Shown here piece by piece: positions 1 to 7,352 of a stretch of 38,013 nucleotides of DNA. Numbering within the stretch: position 1 is the first letter of the stretch; each line of letters opens with the position of its first letter. The notes beneath the pieces are model-generated. The model made no database searches. It saw nothing but the letters and a program-made list of their open reading frames with translations, and was not told the origin of the DNA. The position numbers and the translations under genes are program-made. Source of the DNA: CAZNEZ01 sp964572475 (lineage in GTDB: Bacteria; Bacillota; Clostridia; Lachnospirales; Lachnospiraceae); the NCBI GenBank assembly GCA_964572475.1, contig CAZNEZ010000015.1, positions 1 through 38,013 of the forward strand, read 5' to 3'.

Positions 1-166
1 AATAACATGACTTGCAACTTGTTATACCTTGCTTGCAAGGTATTGTTCGACTTCCCGTCTCGCGCTACAACATGTACATTAATGAAGAATGCCTCGCATT
101 CTTCCAAGCGCTTGTGCCGACAAGCGCTTTCTTAAGCGCAAAACTGTAGAGAGCATAGGTTTTGTG
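1..166. other. Intergenic stretch with three tight perfect hairpins
   Basis: No gene is visible here. Three perfect inverted repeats follow one another: 24-32/35-43 (9 bp, 2-nt spacer), 84-92/96-104 (9 bp, 3-nt loop) and 106-115/120-129 (10 bp, 4-nt loop, AAGCGCTTGT with its complement). The last two are the first structures met by transcripts leaving the minus-strand MATE gene, so at least one may end that transcript, although no long T tract follows on that strand. The upstream gene that the first hairpin might serve lies outside the window. Confidence 0.5.
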
Positions 167-1447
167 TTAGCTTTTTTCTATCATCATATTTATGGCAACC
201 AATAAAACTATAAACTCTGCAACAGTCATAGAAATCCAAATTCCATTAATTCCAAATAATGCAGATAGAATAAATGCTGCGGGTACTATAATGATAAATC
301 CACGAAGTAGAGAAATAATAAGCGCATTTTTAGGGTTATCAACGGCACTAAAATATGTTGTACATAAAATATTAATTCCGACAAAAACAAAGGCAGTAAA
401 ATAAATGCGAAGTCCATTTATAGCGATATTTTTAAGTTGTAAACTAGCATCCTTATTAAAAGCATCTACAATAGGCTCTGCAAAAATAAATGATATAGCA
501 TAGACTATTATTGCAACAGAAGTGGCAGTAATAAAACCATATTTTACAACTTTCTTAATACTTTTTTTATTCCCCTCTCTATAACAAAGGCTAATTATAG
601 GCTGCATTCCCTGTGCAATACCAGTAAAAACAGATATTATTACCAGAGCAATATTAGCAATAATACCATAGGCAGCAACGCCTATATTTCCCTCTATATT
701 CAAGATTATAGAATTAAATACAATAATAACAATGCCAGATGAAAACTCGGTTATTAATGCTGAAATTCCTAAACGTACAATATCAAAGAGTCCTTTTATT
801 TGTGGCTTTTGCCTTAAAAAATGAAAGGTATTTTTCTTTTTTATAAAGTGTGTAGATAGGATTGCTAAGCTAATGATGGGAGCAATTCCTGTGGCAAATG
901 CGGCACCAAACATACCCGTTTTGCAAGGAAATATAAAAATGTAATCTAATACAATATTGGAAAGACTTCCAAGTAGCATTGCAATCATAGATAATTTAGG
1001 ATTACCATCATTTCGTACAAAGCAAATAACAACATTGTTCAGTAAAAACATTGGTGAAAAGCAAAGAATTATCTTTAAATATATACTTGCATTTTGCAAG
1101 GTATCAATATCGGCCCCTAACATGGCTGCTATTTGACTGGAAAAGAACACCCCTGCAATTGCAAATATACAGGCCGCAAAAAATACATAGTATACTGCCT
1201 GAGTAAAAACCTTATCTGATTTGGATATAGTAAAACGCGTTGCGCCGCCCATACCAAGCATCAAACCTGTTCCATGAATAAAGCTATAGACTGGAATGGC
1301 AAGATTAAGTGCAGTTAATCCGTTTGCTCCAATACCTTGTGCAACAAAAAATGTATCTGCAAGAATATAGCATGACAGCCCTATCATGCCTATAATGTTT
1401 AACGAAACATATTTAATAAATGTGTTTTTAATGTTAGATTCTTTCAT
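167..1447 (-). CDS. MATE family multidrug exporter (MepA-like)
   Basis: The 426-residue protein has about twelve hydrophobic segments and the usual MATE length. Its start resembles MepA/NorM-type Na+ or H+ antiporters: an early membrane segment containing LADTFFVAQGIGANGLTALN, followed by a MLGMGGATRFTISKS segment typical of the MepA branch. MATE proteins export cationic drugs and small toxic cations through the inner membrane. The ATG has a good ribosome binding site (AGGAGG, 5-6 nt upstream on the minus strand). The gene stands alone behind a structured leader (1467-1546) that looks like a guanidine-IV riboswitch, which would make guanidinium-like cations the signal for its expression. The family is clear; the substrate is inferred only from the leader. 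Confidence 0.93.
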   Translation of the reverse strand: MKESNIKNTFIKYVSLNIIGMIGLSCYILADTFFVAQGIGANGLTALNLAIPVYSFIHGTGLMLGMGGATRFTISKSDKVFTQAVYYVFFAACIFAIAGVFFSSQIAAMLGADIDTLQNASIYLKIILCFSPMFLLNNVVICFVRNDGNPKLSMIAMLLGSLSNIVLDYIFIFPCKTGMFGAAFATGIAPIISLAILSTHFIKKKNTFHFLRQKPQIKGLFDIVRLGISALITEFSSGIVIIVFNSIILNIEGNIGVAAYGIIANIALVIISVFTGIAQGMQPIISLCYREGNKKSIKKVVKYGFITATSVAIIVYAISFIFAEPIVDAFNKDASLQLKNIAINGLRIYFTAFVFVGINILCTTYFSAVDNPKNALIISLLRGFIIIVPAAFILSALFGINGIWISMTVAEFIVLLVAINMMIEKS

Positions 1448-1466
1448 AAGTCCTCCTAAAAATAAA

Positions 1467-1546
1467 AAGCATCCGAAGTTTCATACCTTCAAAGGCCTAT
1501 CGGTATGAAATCCAGATGCTTACAAAAGTTTTTTACCCGGCGGTAA
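1467..1546 (-). promoter_or_regulatory. Probable guanidine-IV riboswitch (mepA motif) with overlapping terminator
   Basis: On the minus strand the MATE leader carries a small hairpin (TTTACC..GGGTAAA, 1532-1546), a short linker, then a long hairpin: outer stem AAGCATC/GATGCTT (1515-1521 with 1467-1473) and inner stem TTTCATACC/GGTATGAAA. The outer stem runs straight into a T-rich tract just upstream of the ribosome binding site, so it is an intrinsic terminator. The first loop holds GCC and the second loop holds GGCC, which could pair loop to loop. This layout, the CTGG and AGGCC segments and the downstream MATE gene match what I recall of the mepA motif, a transcriptional ON switch for guanidine. 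A different attenuator (for instance leader-peptide based) remains possible. Confidence 0.72.
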
Positions 1547-1574
1547 AGAACAAAGCGCTATTAAATTTAGATAT

Positions 1575-1580
1575 ATTATA
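1575..1580 (-). promoter_or_regulatory. -10 box of the MATE transcript
   Basis: A perfect TATAAT reads on the minus strand about 30 nt upstream of the first leader hairpin. No good -35 hexamer lies 16-18 nt further up, so this rests on the -10 and on its position relative to the leader RNA. Confidence 0.5.
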
Positions 1581-1627
1581 TCAAAAATAACATAAAAAGC
1601 GATGGAAATATAAAGAATTATTAAGTT

Positions 1628-1645
1628 TCACATAAGACAATGTGA
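1628..1645. promoter_or_regulatory. Short inverted repeat upstream of metY
   Basis: TCACAT, six spacer bases, then ATGTGA form a perfect 6-bp dyad about 40 nt upstream of the metY -35 box. It could be an operator, but a dyad this short also arises by chance in AT-rich sequence. No regulator can be named from it. Confidence 0.25.
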
Positions 1646-1684
1646 TATAGGAAAAATCTATAGCAGGCAATATATAAAATCAAT

Positions 1685-1713
1685 TTTACAATAAATAAGT
1701 CAGATGGTAATAT
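1685..1713 (+). promoter_or_regulatory. Promoter for metY
   Basis: TTTACA (1685-1690), a 17-bp spacer and TAATAT (1708-1713), with TGG directly before the -10 (extended -10 form). It predicts a transcript start near 1720 and a short leader of about 45 nt with no riboswitch visible. Confidence 0.6.
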
Positions 1714-1766
1714 ATGTATATCCTAGAAAACAGGTAGGAAATAAAAATCATTGGAGGTATTTTATT

Positions 1767-3074
1767 ATGAGCAAAAAAACATACGAGGATAGACATTTCA
1801 AATTTGAAACATTACAACTTCATGTAGGTCAGGAGCAGCCTGGTCCAGTAACAGATTCAAGGTCAGTTCCAATTTATCAGACATCATCTTATGTATTTAA
1901 GAATAGTGCACATGCAGCAGCTAGATTCGGCCTTGCAGATCCAGGAAATATATATGGAAGATTGACTAATCCTACAGAGGATGTATTTGAAAAAAGAATT
2001 GCAGCACTTGAGGGTGGAGTTGCAGCACTAGCGGTAGCTTCAGGAGCAGCAGCAGTAACCTATACAATTCAAAATCTGGCGCTTAGAGGTGATCATATTG
2101 TAGCTGCAAAGAATATATATGGTGGTACATATAATCTACTTGCACATACACTTGTAGATTATGGAGTTGAGGCTACATTTGTTGATCCGTTAGATGTAAA
2201 TGCATTTGAAGAAGCTATTAAGGAGAATACCAAGGCGTTATATATAGAGACACTAGGCAATCCAAACTCTGAAGTATCAGATATAGAAGCTATCGCAAAT
2301 GTAGCTCATAAACATAATATACCACTTGTAATCGATAATACTTTTGGAACACCTTATCTTATAAGACCAATAGAATATGGAGCAGATATTGTGGTTCATT
2401 CAGCAACCAAATTTATTGGAGGTCATGGTTCTACAATTGCTGGTGTGATTATTGATAGTGGTAAATTTGACTGGAAATCATCAGGAAAGTTTCCACAATT
2501 AACAGAGCCAAACCCAAGTTATCATGGAATAAGCTTTGCAGATGCGGCTGGTCCAGCAGCTTTTGTAACTAGAATACGAGCTATCTTATTGCGTGATACA
2601 GGAGCAACCATTTCACCAATTCATTCATGGATATTCTTACAGGGACTTGAAACATTATCTCTTAGAGTTGAAAGACATATTGAAAATGCATTAAAAGTAG
2701 TTGATTTTTTGTCTAAACAGCCATTAGTAGAAAAGGTAAATCATCCATCCGTTTCAAAAGATGATGAACAGCAGAGGTTATATAAAAAATACTTTCCTAA
2801 TGGAGGAGGTTCAATATTCACATTTGAGATAAAAGGTGATGAAAAAAAGGCACAGGAATTTATAGATAACCTTGAATTATTTTCGCTTTTAGCAAATGTA
2901 GCAGATGTTAAATCACTGGTTATTCATCCTGCATCAACAACTCACGCAGAATTGAATGCCAAAGAGCAGGAAGAGCAGGGAATTAAGCCTAATACTATAA
3001 GATTATCCATAGGAACGGAAAATATAGACGATATAATTGAAGATTTAAAGGAAGCATTTGAAGCAGTAAAATAG
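1767..3074 (+). CDS. metY: O-acetylhomoserine sulfhydrylase (aminocarboxypropyltransferase)
   Basis: This PLP enzyme of the Cys/Met metabolism family (fold type I) joins sulfide to O-acetylhomoserine to make homocysteine, the direct sulfhydrylation route to methionine. The 435-residue length fits MetY rather than the shorter MetB/MetC (about 380). The start FETLQLHVGQ and the segments YGRLTNPTEDVFEKRIAALE and VVHSATKFIGGHG, the last holding the PLP-binding lysine, are characteristic. The ATG at 1767 is chosen because TTGGAGG lies just upstream; an in-frame earlier start at 1704 falls inside the promoter. It is a single-gene unit ending at the inverted repeat 3101-3131. A methionine gamma-lyase-like activity is possible but less likely. 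Confidence 0.93.
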   Translation: MSKKTYEDRHFKFETLQLHVGQEQPGPVTDSRSVPIYQTSSYVFKNSAHAAARFGLADPGNIYGRLTNPTEDVFEKRIAALEGGVAALAVASGAAAVTYTIQNLALRGDHIVAAKNIYGGTYNLLAHTLVDYGVEATFVDPLDVNAFEEAIKENTKALYIETLGNPNSEVSDIEAIANVAHKHNIPLVIDNTFGTPYLIRPIEYGADIVVHSATKFIGGHGSTIAGVIIDSGKFDWKSSGKFPQLTEPNPSYHGISFADAAGPAAFVTRIRAILLRDTGATISPIHSWIFLQGLETLSLRVERHIENALKVVDFLSKQPLVEKVNHPSVSKDDEQQRLYKKYFPNGGGSIFTFEIKGDEKKAQEFIDNLELFSLLANVADVKSLVIHPASTTHAELNAKEQEEQGIKPNTIRLSIGTENIDDIIEDLKEAFEAVK

Positions 3075-3100
3075 ATTTAAGTAAAATAGGTAGTAGTATT

Positions 3101-3131
3101 AGTGGAAGAATTGCAATGCAATTCTTCCACT
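3101..3131. terminator. Perfect 14-bp inverted repeat between convergent genes
   Basis: AGTGGAAGAATTGC and its exact complement are separated by three bases. It lies between the ends of metY (plus) and the GH35 gene (minus), the place of a shared bidirectional terminator. Neither side has a clear T tract, so termination strength is uncertain. Confidence 0.6.
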
Positions 3132-3147
3132 TGGTGTAATAAGAGTT

Positions 3148-5244
3148 TTAATTTTGTATTTTCTTAGTGTAGAGAGGAATAACGGAGGCAGAAATAAGTT
3201 CCATTCCATCTTGTACAGGAATATCATAATAAATATTATCTTCAGAAGGATAAATCTTAACTTCCAAAGTTTTAGGATATCCGTATCTCTTAAGAGCTGT
3301 ATTAAAGTCCTGACCATTAGTAAACCAGTCGGCTATAAGCTTTCCATTGGAATATATTTCAGCCTTATCTCCATTATAATTGAGCTTTAAAATGCAATCA
3401 GTAGTATCAGTACTTAATTCATAGGAAAGATTAAGATTATAGGATACATATTCAGCAGAATCATTTTTAATAGCAATATCGAATGTAATATCAGCACTTG
3501 CAGGAATATTCTGAACCGTATATGTAGAAGTACTATCGGATTCGCTATATATTACAATTTCTTCTGATTCCTTAAAAGTTTCGCACATTATAGAATAATC
3601 ATGATTTTCAAATAAAGCAGCATCTGATATATAGAGTTTGTCACCAAATTTAAATGAATTAGAAGCTTCTTCACAGCTAAGAGTAATTATTTGGGCTGTT
3701 TGGGAATTCCCCCATATATATTCAGGAGTCTCATCAGTAAAAAAGAAATATTTGTCAGCTATTCTTGTAAGTGGTTCAGCATTTGAATAAATCAAAGTTG
3801 CATTACCAAGCTTTAGATTGTATGGAAGAATCTTCATATCATCAGTTTTAAGACAAATATTTCTGATATCGATATTGAGTTTGCTATTACTGATATGCAG
3901 GTCAAATCTATGCGGAATAAGAGCGCGCTTTCTTAAATGATTATTAAGAAAGATAAAGCCACAGTTAGCATCAGAATTGTGCCTGAGACTTATTCTTAAG
4001 CTCTTAAGATCATCTGGGAACACAGCATTTTCATTAGGAATCACAGTTTTAGCAGGCGCTAACAGTTCACCCCATTCTTTAAGAAACATATGAATCTTCT
4101 TAAGTTCTTTAAAACTTTTGTGAATAATTCCACATTCTGCGATAGGAGCTTCAAAATCATAGGATTTAACTGCAACATCATTAGGATATCCAGTGGCTAT
4201 AGATTCCTGAAGAGTAGATAAGACACCATCAGGATTAGTTCCACCATGATACATGTAGTAGCCAAGAAGATTAGCACCGGAAGCAAGTTTACATAATGCT
4301 AAAGCCATAGTGTCATTAGTAAATGCAACTACTCTTCGGTGATGTGTAGGCTGCATTCCACCACCAAGTTCTGCAGTTATGTATGGATAGTCATTAATAT
4401 TGCAGGTAAATGCATTGTTGCAGTCATCATGTTTATGGTCACTTCCGATAAGAGGATCATTAAGAGATGTCTGAATCAAAAAGTTAGGATTAGGTGGTAA
4501 TTCTTCGCGTGTTCCAGCCCATGGAGCATCAATATAACCACCAACTACAGGAAGAGTTTCACCTTCGATTACAACAGCTCCACCCCATGCAGTTGCAGTA
4601 TATAGTGGAGTATCAAAACCAATATCGACAGCCATCTTCTTCAGAGTGCGCAGATGTGCTTTTCCCTCCTCACCATTAGGACCGCCACAATGACCGTATT
4701 CATTTTCAAGCTGAATACCTACAATAGGGCCATTATCTTTCCAAAAAAATCCCTTTGCCTGCTCATATATCTTATTAAAAAATGTATGTACTAAGTTAAG
4801 ATAGACTGAATCATTAGTTCTTGCTGTAATTGAAGAGTCATGAACCAGCCAATCAGGAAAACCGCCATTACGGCATTCTCCATGAGACCAAGGTCCGATT
4901 CTAAGTAATACCTGAATATTTACTTTGTTACAGGCTTCAATAAATTTGCGGAGATTCCGGTTACCACTAAAGTCCCATTTACCTTTGATTTCTTCATGAT
5001 GAATCCAAAAAATGTAAGTGGCTACAATGTCAACACCACCAGCTTTCATCTTGGCAAGAGAGGATTCCCATTCGGATTCAGGATATCTTGAAAAATGAAA
5101 TTCTCCCATTACAGGAAGCCAGGGTTTACCATTCTTGGTAAAATAAAGGCTGTTAACCTCTACAGTTTCGCCATCAGGACGTGTTCCTCCAAAGTTAAGT
5201 TTTTTGGCTGGAATTGATGATTCAGGAACAATAATATTTATCAT
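3148..5244 (-). CDS. GH35 beta-galactosidase
   Basis: The 698-residue protein removes terminal beta-galactose from oligosaccharides by a retaining mechanism. The N-terminal half is a GH35 TIM barrel: WLPVMGEFHFSRYPESEWES, then GPWSHGECRNGGFPDWL, the acid/base motif IQLENEYG (second Glu near residue 182) and the nucleophile region ITAELGGGMQ (Glu near 292). The remaining 400 residues are beta-rich domains. No signal peptide is seen, so it should act in the cytoplasm. The ATG follows AAAGG by about 12 nt on the minus strand. It is alone in its orientation, flanked by metY and a GNAT gene, and is not part of the gal cluster at 12-18 kb, which has a second, distinct GH35 enzyme. Substrate linkage cannot be read from the sequence. 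Confidence 0.9.
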   Translation of the reverse strand: MINIIVPESSIPAKKLNFGGTRPDGETVEVNSLYFTKNGKPWLPVMGEFHFSRYPESEWESSLAKMKAGGVDIVATYIFWIHHEEIKGKWDFSGNRNLRKFIEACNKVNIQVLLRIGPWSHGECRNGGFPDWLVHDSSITARTNDSVYLNLVHTFFNKIYEQAKGFFWKDNGPIVGIQLENEYGHCGGPNGEEGKAHLRTLKKMAVDIGFDTPLYTATAWGGAVVIEGETLPVVGGYIDAPWAGTREELPPNPNFLIQTSLNDPLIGSDHKHDDCNNAFTCNINDYPYITAELGGGMQPTHHRRVVAFTNDTMALALCKLASGANLLGYYMYHGGTNPDGVLSTLQESIATGYPNDVAVKSYDFEAPIAECGIIHKSFKELKKIHMFLKEWGELLAPAKTVIPNENAVFPDDLKSLRISLRHNSDANCGFIFLNNHLRKRALIPHRFDLHISNSKLNIDIRNICLKTDDMKILPYNLKLGNATLIYSNAEPLTRIADKYFFFTDETPEYIWGNSQTAQIITLSCEEASNSFKFGDKLYISDAALFENHDYSIMCETFKESEEIVIYSESDSTSTYTVQNIPASADITFDIAIKNDSAEYVSYNLNLSYELSTDTTDCILKLNYNGDKAEIYSNGKLIADWFTNGQDFNTALKRYGYPKTLEVKIYPSEDNIYYDIPVQDGMELISASVIPLYTKKIQN

Positions 5245-5346
5245 ATAATAACCATACCTTTCACATATAATATGAAAAGTATACCACTTAATATGTAGTA
5301 ATAGAAGAATTATGTAATGTGTTAATAGAAAAATATGTAAGTGACT

Positions 5347-5375
5347 TTGCAGTTTTAGTATGCTAGTATTATAAT
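5347..5375 (+). promoter_or_regulatory. Promoter for the GNAT gene
   Basis: TTGCAG (5347-5352), a 17-bp spacer and a perfect TATAAT (5370-5375), 40 nt upstream of the acetyltransferase ATG. Confidence 0.65.
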
Positions 5376-5414
5376 TGAAACAAAAATAGTGGAGATTTTG
5401 AGGAGAATTACATT

Positions 5415-5855
5415 ATGATTAGAAAAATAAATGAAGCTGATAGACAAGAATACTTAGAGATGACAAAGATTTTTTATGAATCAGATGCAGTGTCTCATAA
5501 TATAGATGAGAAGCACAGAACAGATACCTTTGAAGAACTTATGAAATCAGAAGAGTATGCTATGTGTTACATGATGGAATATGATGGTAAAGTGGCTGGA
5601 TATGCATTATTAGCGAAGACATTTTCGCAAGAAGCAGGTGGATTAGTAATCTGGATTGAAGAGATATACACTAAACCTGAGTATAGAGGCAGGGGATTGG
5701 GAAAGGAATTATTTACATTTTTAAGAGAAAACCTTACAGACGGCATAAAGAGACTAAGACTTGAAGTGGAAAGTGATAACATTAAGGCTATTTCTCTATA
5801 TGAAAGAATGGGATATGAGGTTCTTGATTATATGCAGATGATACAGGATTTATAA
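5415..5855 (+). CDS. GNAT family N-acetyltransferase
   Basis: The 146-residue protein is a single GNAT domain. The acetyl-CoA pyrophosphate loop is visible as EYRGRGLGKELF (R-G-x-G-x-G type) near residues 93-105, preceded by the beta-4 strand VIWIEEIYTKP and followed by RLRLEVESDNIKAISLYERMGYE, the usual GNAT C-terminal half. The N-terminal MIRKINEADRQEYLEM resembles the RimI-like branch. The acceptor may be a small amine or a protein N terminus; the sequence does not tell. The ATG follows GAGGAGAATTAC. The gene has its own promoter and lies 90 nt upstream of the aminopeptidase gene, so the two may be read together. Confidence 0.9.
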   Translation: MIRKINEADRQEYLEMTKIFYESDAVSHNIDEKHRTDTFEELMKSEEYAMCYMMEYDGKVAGYALLAKTFSQEAGGLVIWIEEIYTKPEYRGRGLGKELFTFLRENLTDGIKRLRLEVESDNIKAISLYERMGYEVLDYMQMIQDL

Positions 5856-5945
5856 AGTAAAAATAGGCTTTACAAAGTTAAGATATATAAATTTATACTT
5901 GACAGATATGGTAAAATCGAATAGTGGAAAGGATTGGTGCGAGAG

Positions 5946-6821
5946 ATGTTTTTAAGATTAAGAAAAGAAGATAAATGCTGGTGTGGAAGTGGAAAAACTT
6001 ATGGAGAGTGTCATTATGAGACAGAAGTAAAGCTTGCACAATTTAAGAAAAAAGGATGTATAGTTCCTAAGAGAAGAATTCTTAAGACTCCAGAACAGAT
6101 AGATGGAATAAGAGAGAGTGGCAAAGTAAATATAGAGGTTCTTGATTATGTTGCTGAGAATATACATATTGGAATGAGTACAGAAGAGATAGATAAATTA
6201 GTATATGATAAGACTAAGGAACTTGGTGGAATACCTGCACCATTACATTATGAGGGCTTCCCTAAGAGCGTATGTACATCTGTTAATAATCAGGTGTGTC
6301 ATGGAATGCCATCGGATAAAGTTATATTGCAGGATGGAGATATAGTAAATGTAGATGTTTCAACCATATATAAAGATTATTTTTCAGATTCATCGCGTAT
6401 GTTCTGTCTTGGAAATGTAAGTCCTAACAGACAGAAGCTGGTTGAAGTAGCTAAGAAGACGATAGAACTTGGACTTGAGATGGTTAAGCCATGGAATAAA
6501 ATGGGTGATATGAGTCAGGTCATAAATGATTATGCAAAGGCTAATGGATATTCTGTAGTAGAGGAAGTTGGAGGACATGGAGTAGGACTTGAATTCCATG
6601 AAGAGCCATATGTATGCTTTGTAGCACCAAAAGGTACAGAGATGGTTATGGCACCTGGAATGGTATTTACTATAGAACCAATGATAAATATGGGAAGAGC
6701 CAATATATTTGTGGATGATAAAAATGGATGGACAATATATACAGAAGACCATAAGTGCTCAGCACAATGGGAAGTTACAGTAGCTGTAACAGATACAGGA
6801 TATGAAGTTTTGGCATACTAG
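5946..6821 (+). CDS. map: Methionine aminopeptidase type I with N-terminal SEC-C zinc motif
   Basis: It removes the initiator methionine from new proteins in the cytoplasm. Near the N terminus a SEC-C motif (CWCGSGKTYGECH) should bind zinc and may help ribosome or partner docking. The pita-bread catalytic domain follows with all metal ligands recognisable: NVDVS and FSDSSRMF (two Asp), VGGHGVGLEFHEEP (His), FTIEPM (Glu) and QWEVTVAV (Glu). I place the start at the ATG at 5946, 12 nt after AAAGGA; in-frame TTG (5934) and GTG (5937) codons sit closer to it and cannot be excluded, adding at most four residues. The Nudix gene follows after 55 nt on the same strand. Confidence 0.92.
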   Translation: MFLRLRKEDKCWCGSGKTYGECHYETEVKLAQFKKKGCIVPKRRILKTPEQIDGIRESGKVNIEVLDYVAENIHIGMSTEEIDKLVYDKTKELGGIPAPLHYEGFPKSVCTSVNNQVCHGMPSDKVILQDGDIVNVDVSTIYKDYFSDSSRMFCLGNVSPNRQKLVEVAKKTIELGLEMVKPWNKMGDMSQVINDYAKANGYSVVEEVGGHGVGLEFHEEPYVCFVAPKGTEMVMAPGMVFTIEPMINMGRANIFVDDKNGWTIYTEDHKCSAQWEVTVAVTDTGYEVLAY

Positions 6822-6876
6822 CAGATGTGATGATAGTGTGAAAGATAATTCTTTTACACGCAGAAGTGAGGATATT

Positions 6877-7350
6877 ATGGAAAAAGAGAATACAAACTGG
6901 GCACAGTCAGTAGCTGGAGTTGTTATAAAAGAGGGAAAGGTTCTGCTTGGAAGACATACTTATGGTTCAGGTAACGGAAAGTTAATTATTCCAGGAGGCT
7001 ATCTTAATGTTGGAGAAACTCCAGAAGCAGCTATGGTTAGAGAGGTATTAGAGGAGACCAATGTTGTTGTAGAACCACAAAAGCTTATAGGTATAAGATT
7101 TAATGACCATGATTGGTATATTATATTTACAGCAAAGTACATTAGTGGAGAGGCTAAACCTGGTGATGAAGAGAATAGCGAAGTTGTATGGATGGATATT
7201 ATGGAAGCTTTAAGCAGAGATGATGTTCCAGATCTTACAAAGAGAGCAATAGAATCGTCGCTGGCAGCGATTACAAGTGAAGCAGGTCTTGTACAAAGAG
7301 ATTATATATGTTCTGCTGAACCGGGAACTTATTCATATTATGGGATATAA
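6877..7350 (+). CDS. Nudix hydrolase
   Basis: The 157-residue protein is a single Nudix domain, a pyrophosphatase acting on nucleoside diphosphates linked to another group. The Nudix box is GGYLNVGETPEAAMVREVLE followed by ETNV: the metal-binding REVLEE core is intact, with Asn where the consensus has Gly. The N-terminal WAQSVAGVVIKEGKVLLGRH is typical. The ATG at 6877 is preferred since GTGAGG lies just upstream; a longer frame from 6802 would overlap the aminopeptidase gene. The stop at 7348-7350 is two bases before the next ATG, so the two genes are very likely translationally coupled. The natural substrate is unknown. Confidence 0.9.
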   Translation: MEKENTNWAQSVAGVVIKEGKVLLGRHTYGSGNGKLIIPGGYLNVGETPEAAMVREVLEETNVVVEPQKLIGIRFNDHDWYIIFTAKYISGEAKPGDEENSEVVWMDIMEALSRDDVPDLTKRAIESSLAAITSEAGLVQRDYICSAEPGTYSYYGI

Positions 7351-7352
7351 AT

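Noticed and set aside
6390..6752. Minus-strand open frame of 120 codons
   Set aside because: Shadow of the aminopeptidase gene, Tyr/His/Ser-rich with no start site.
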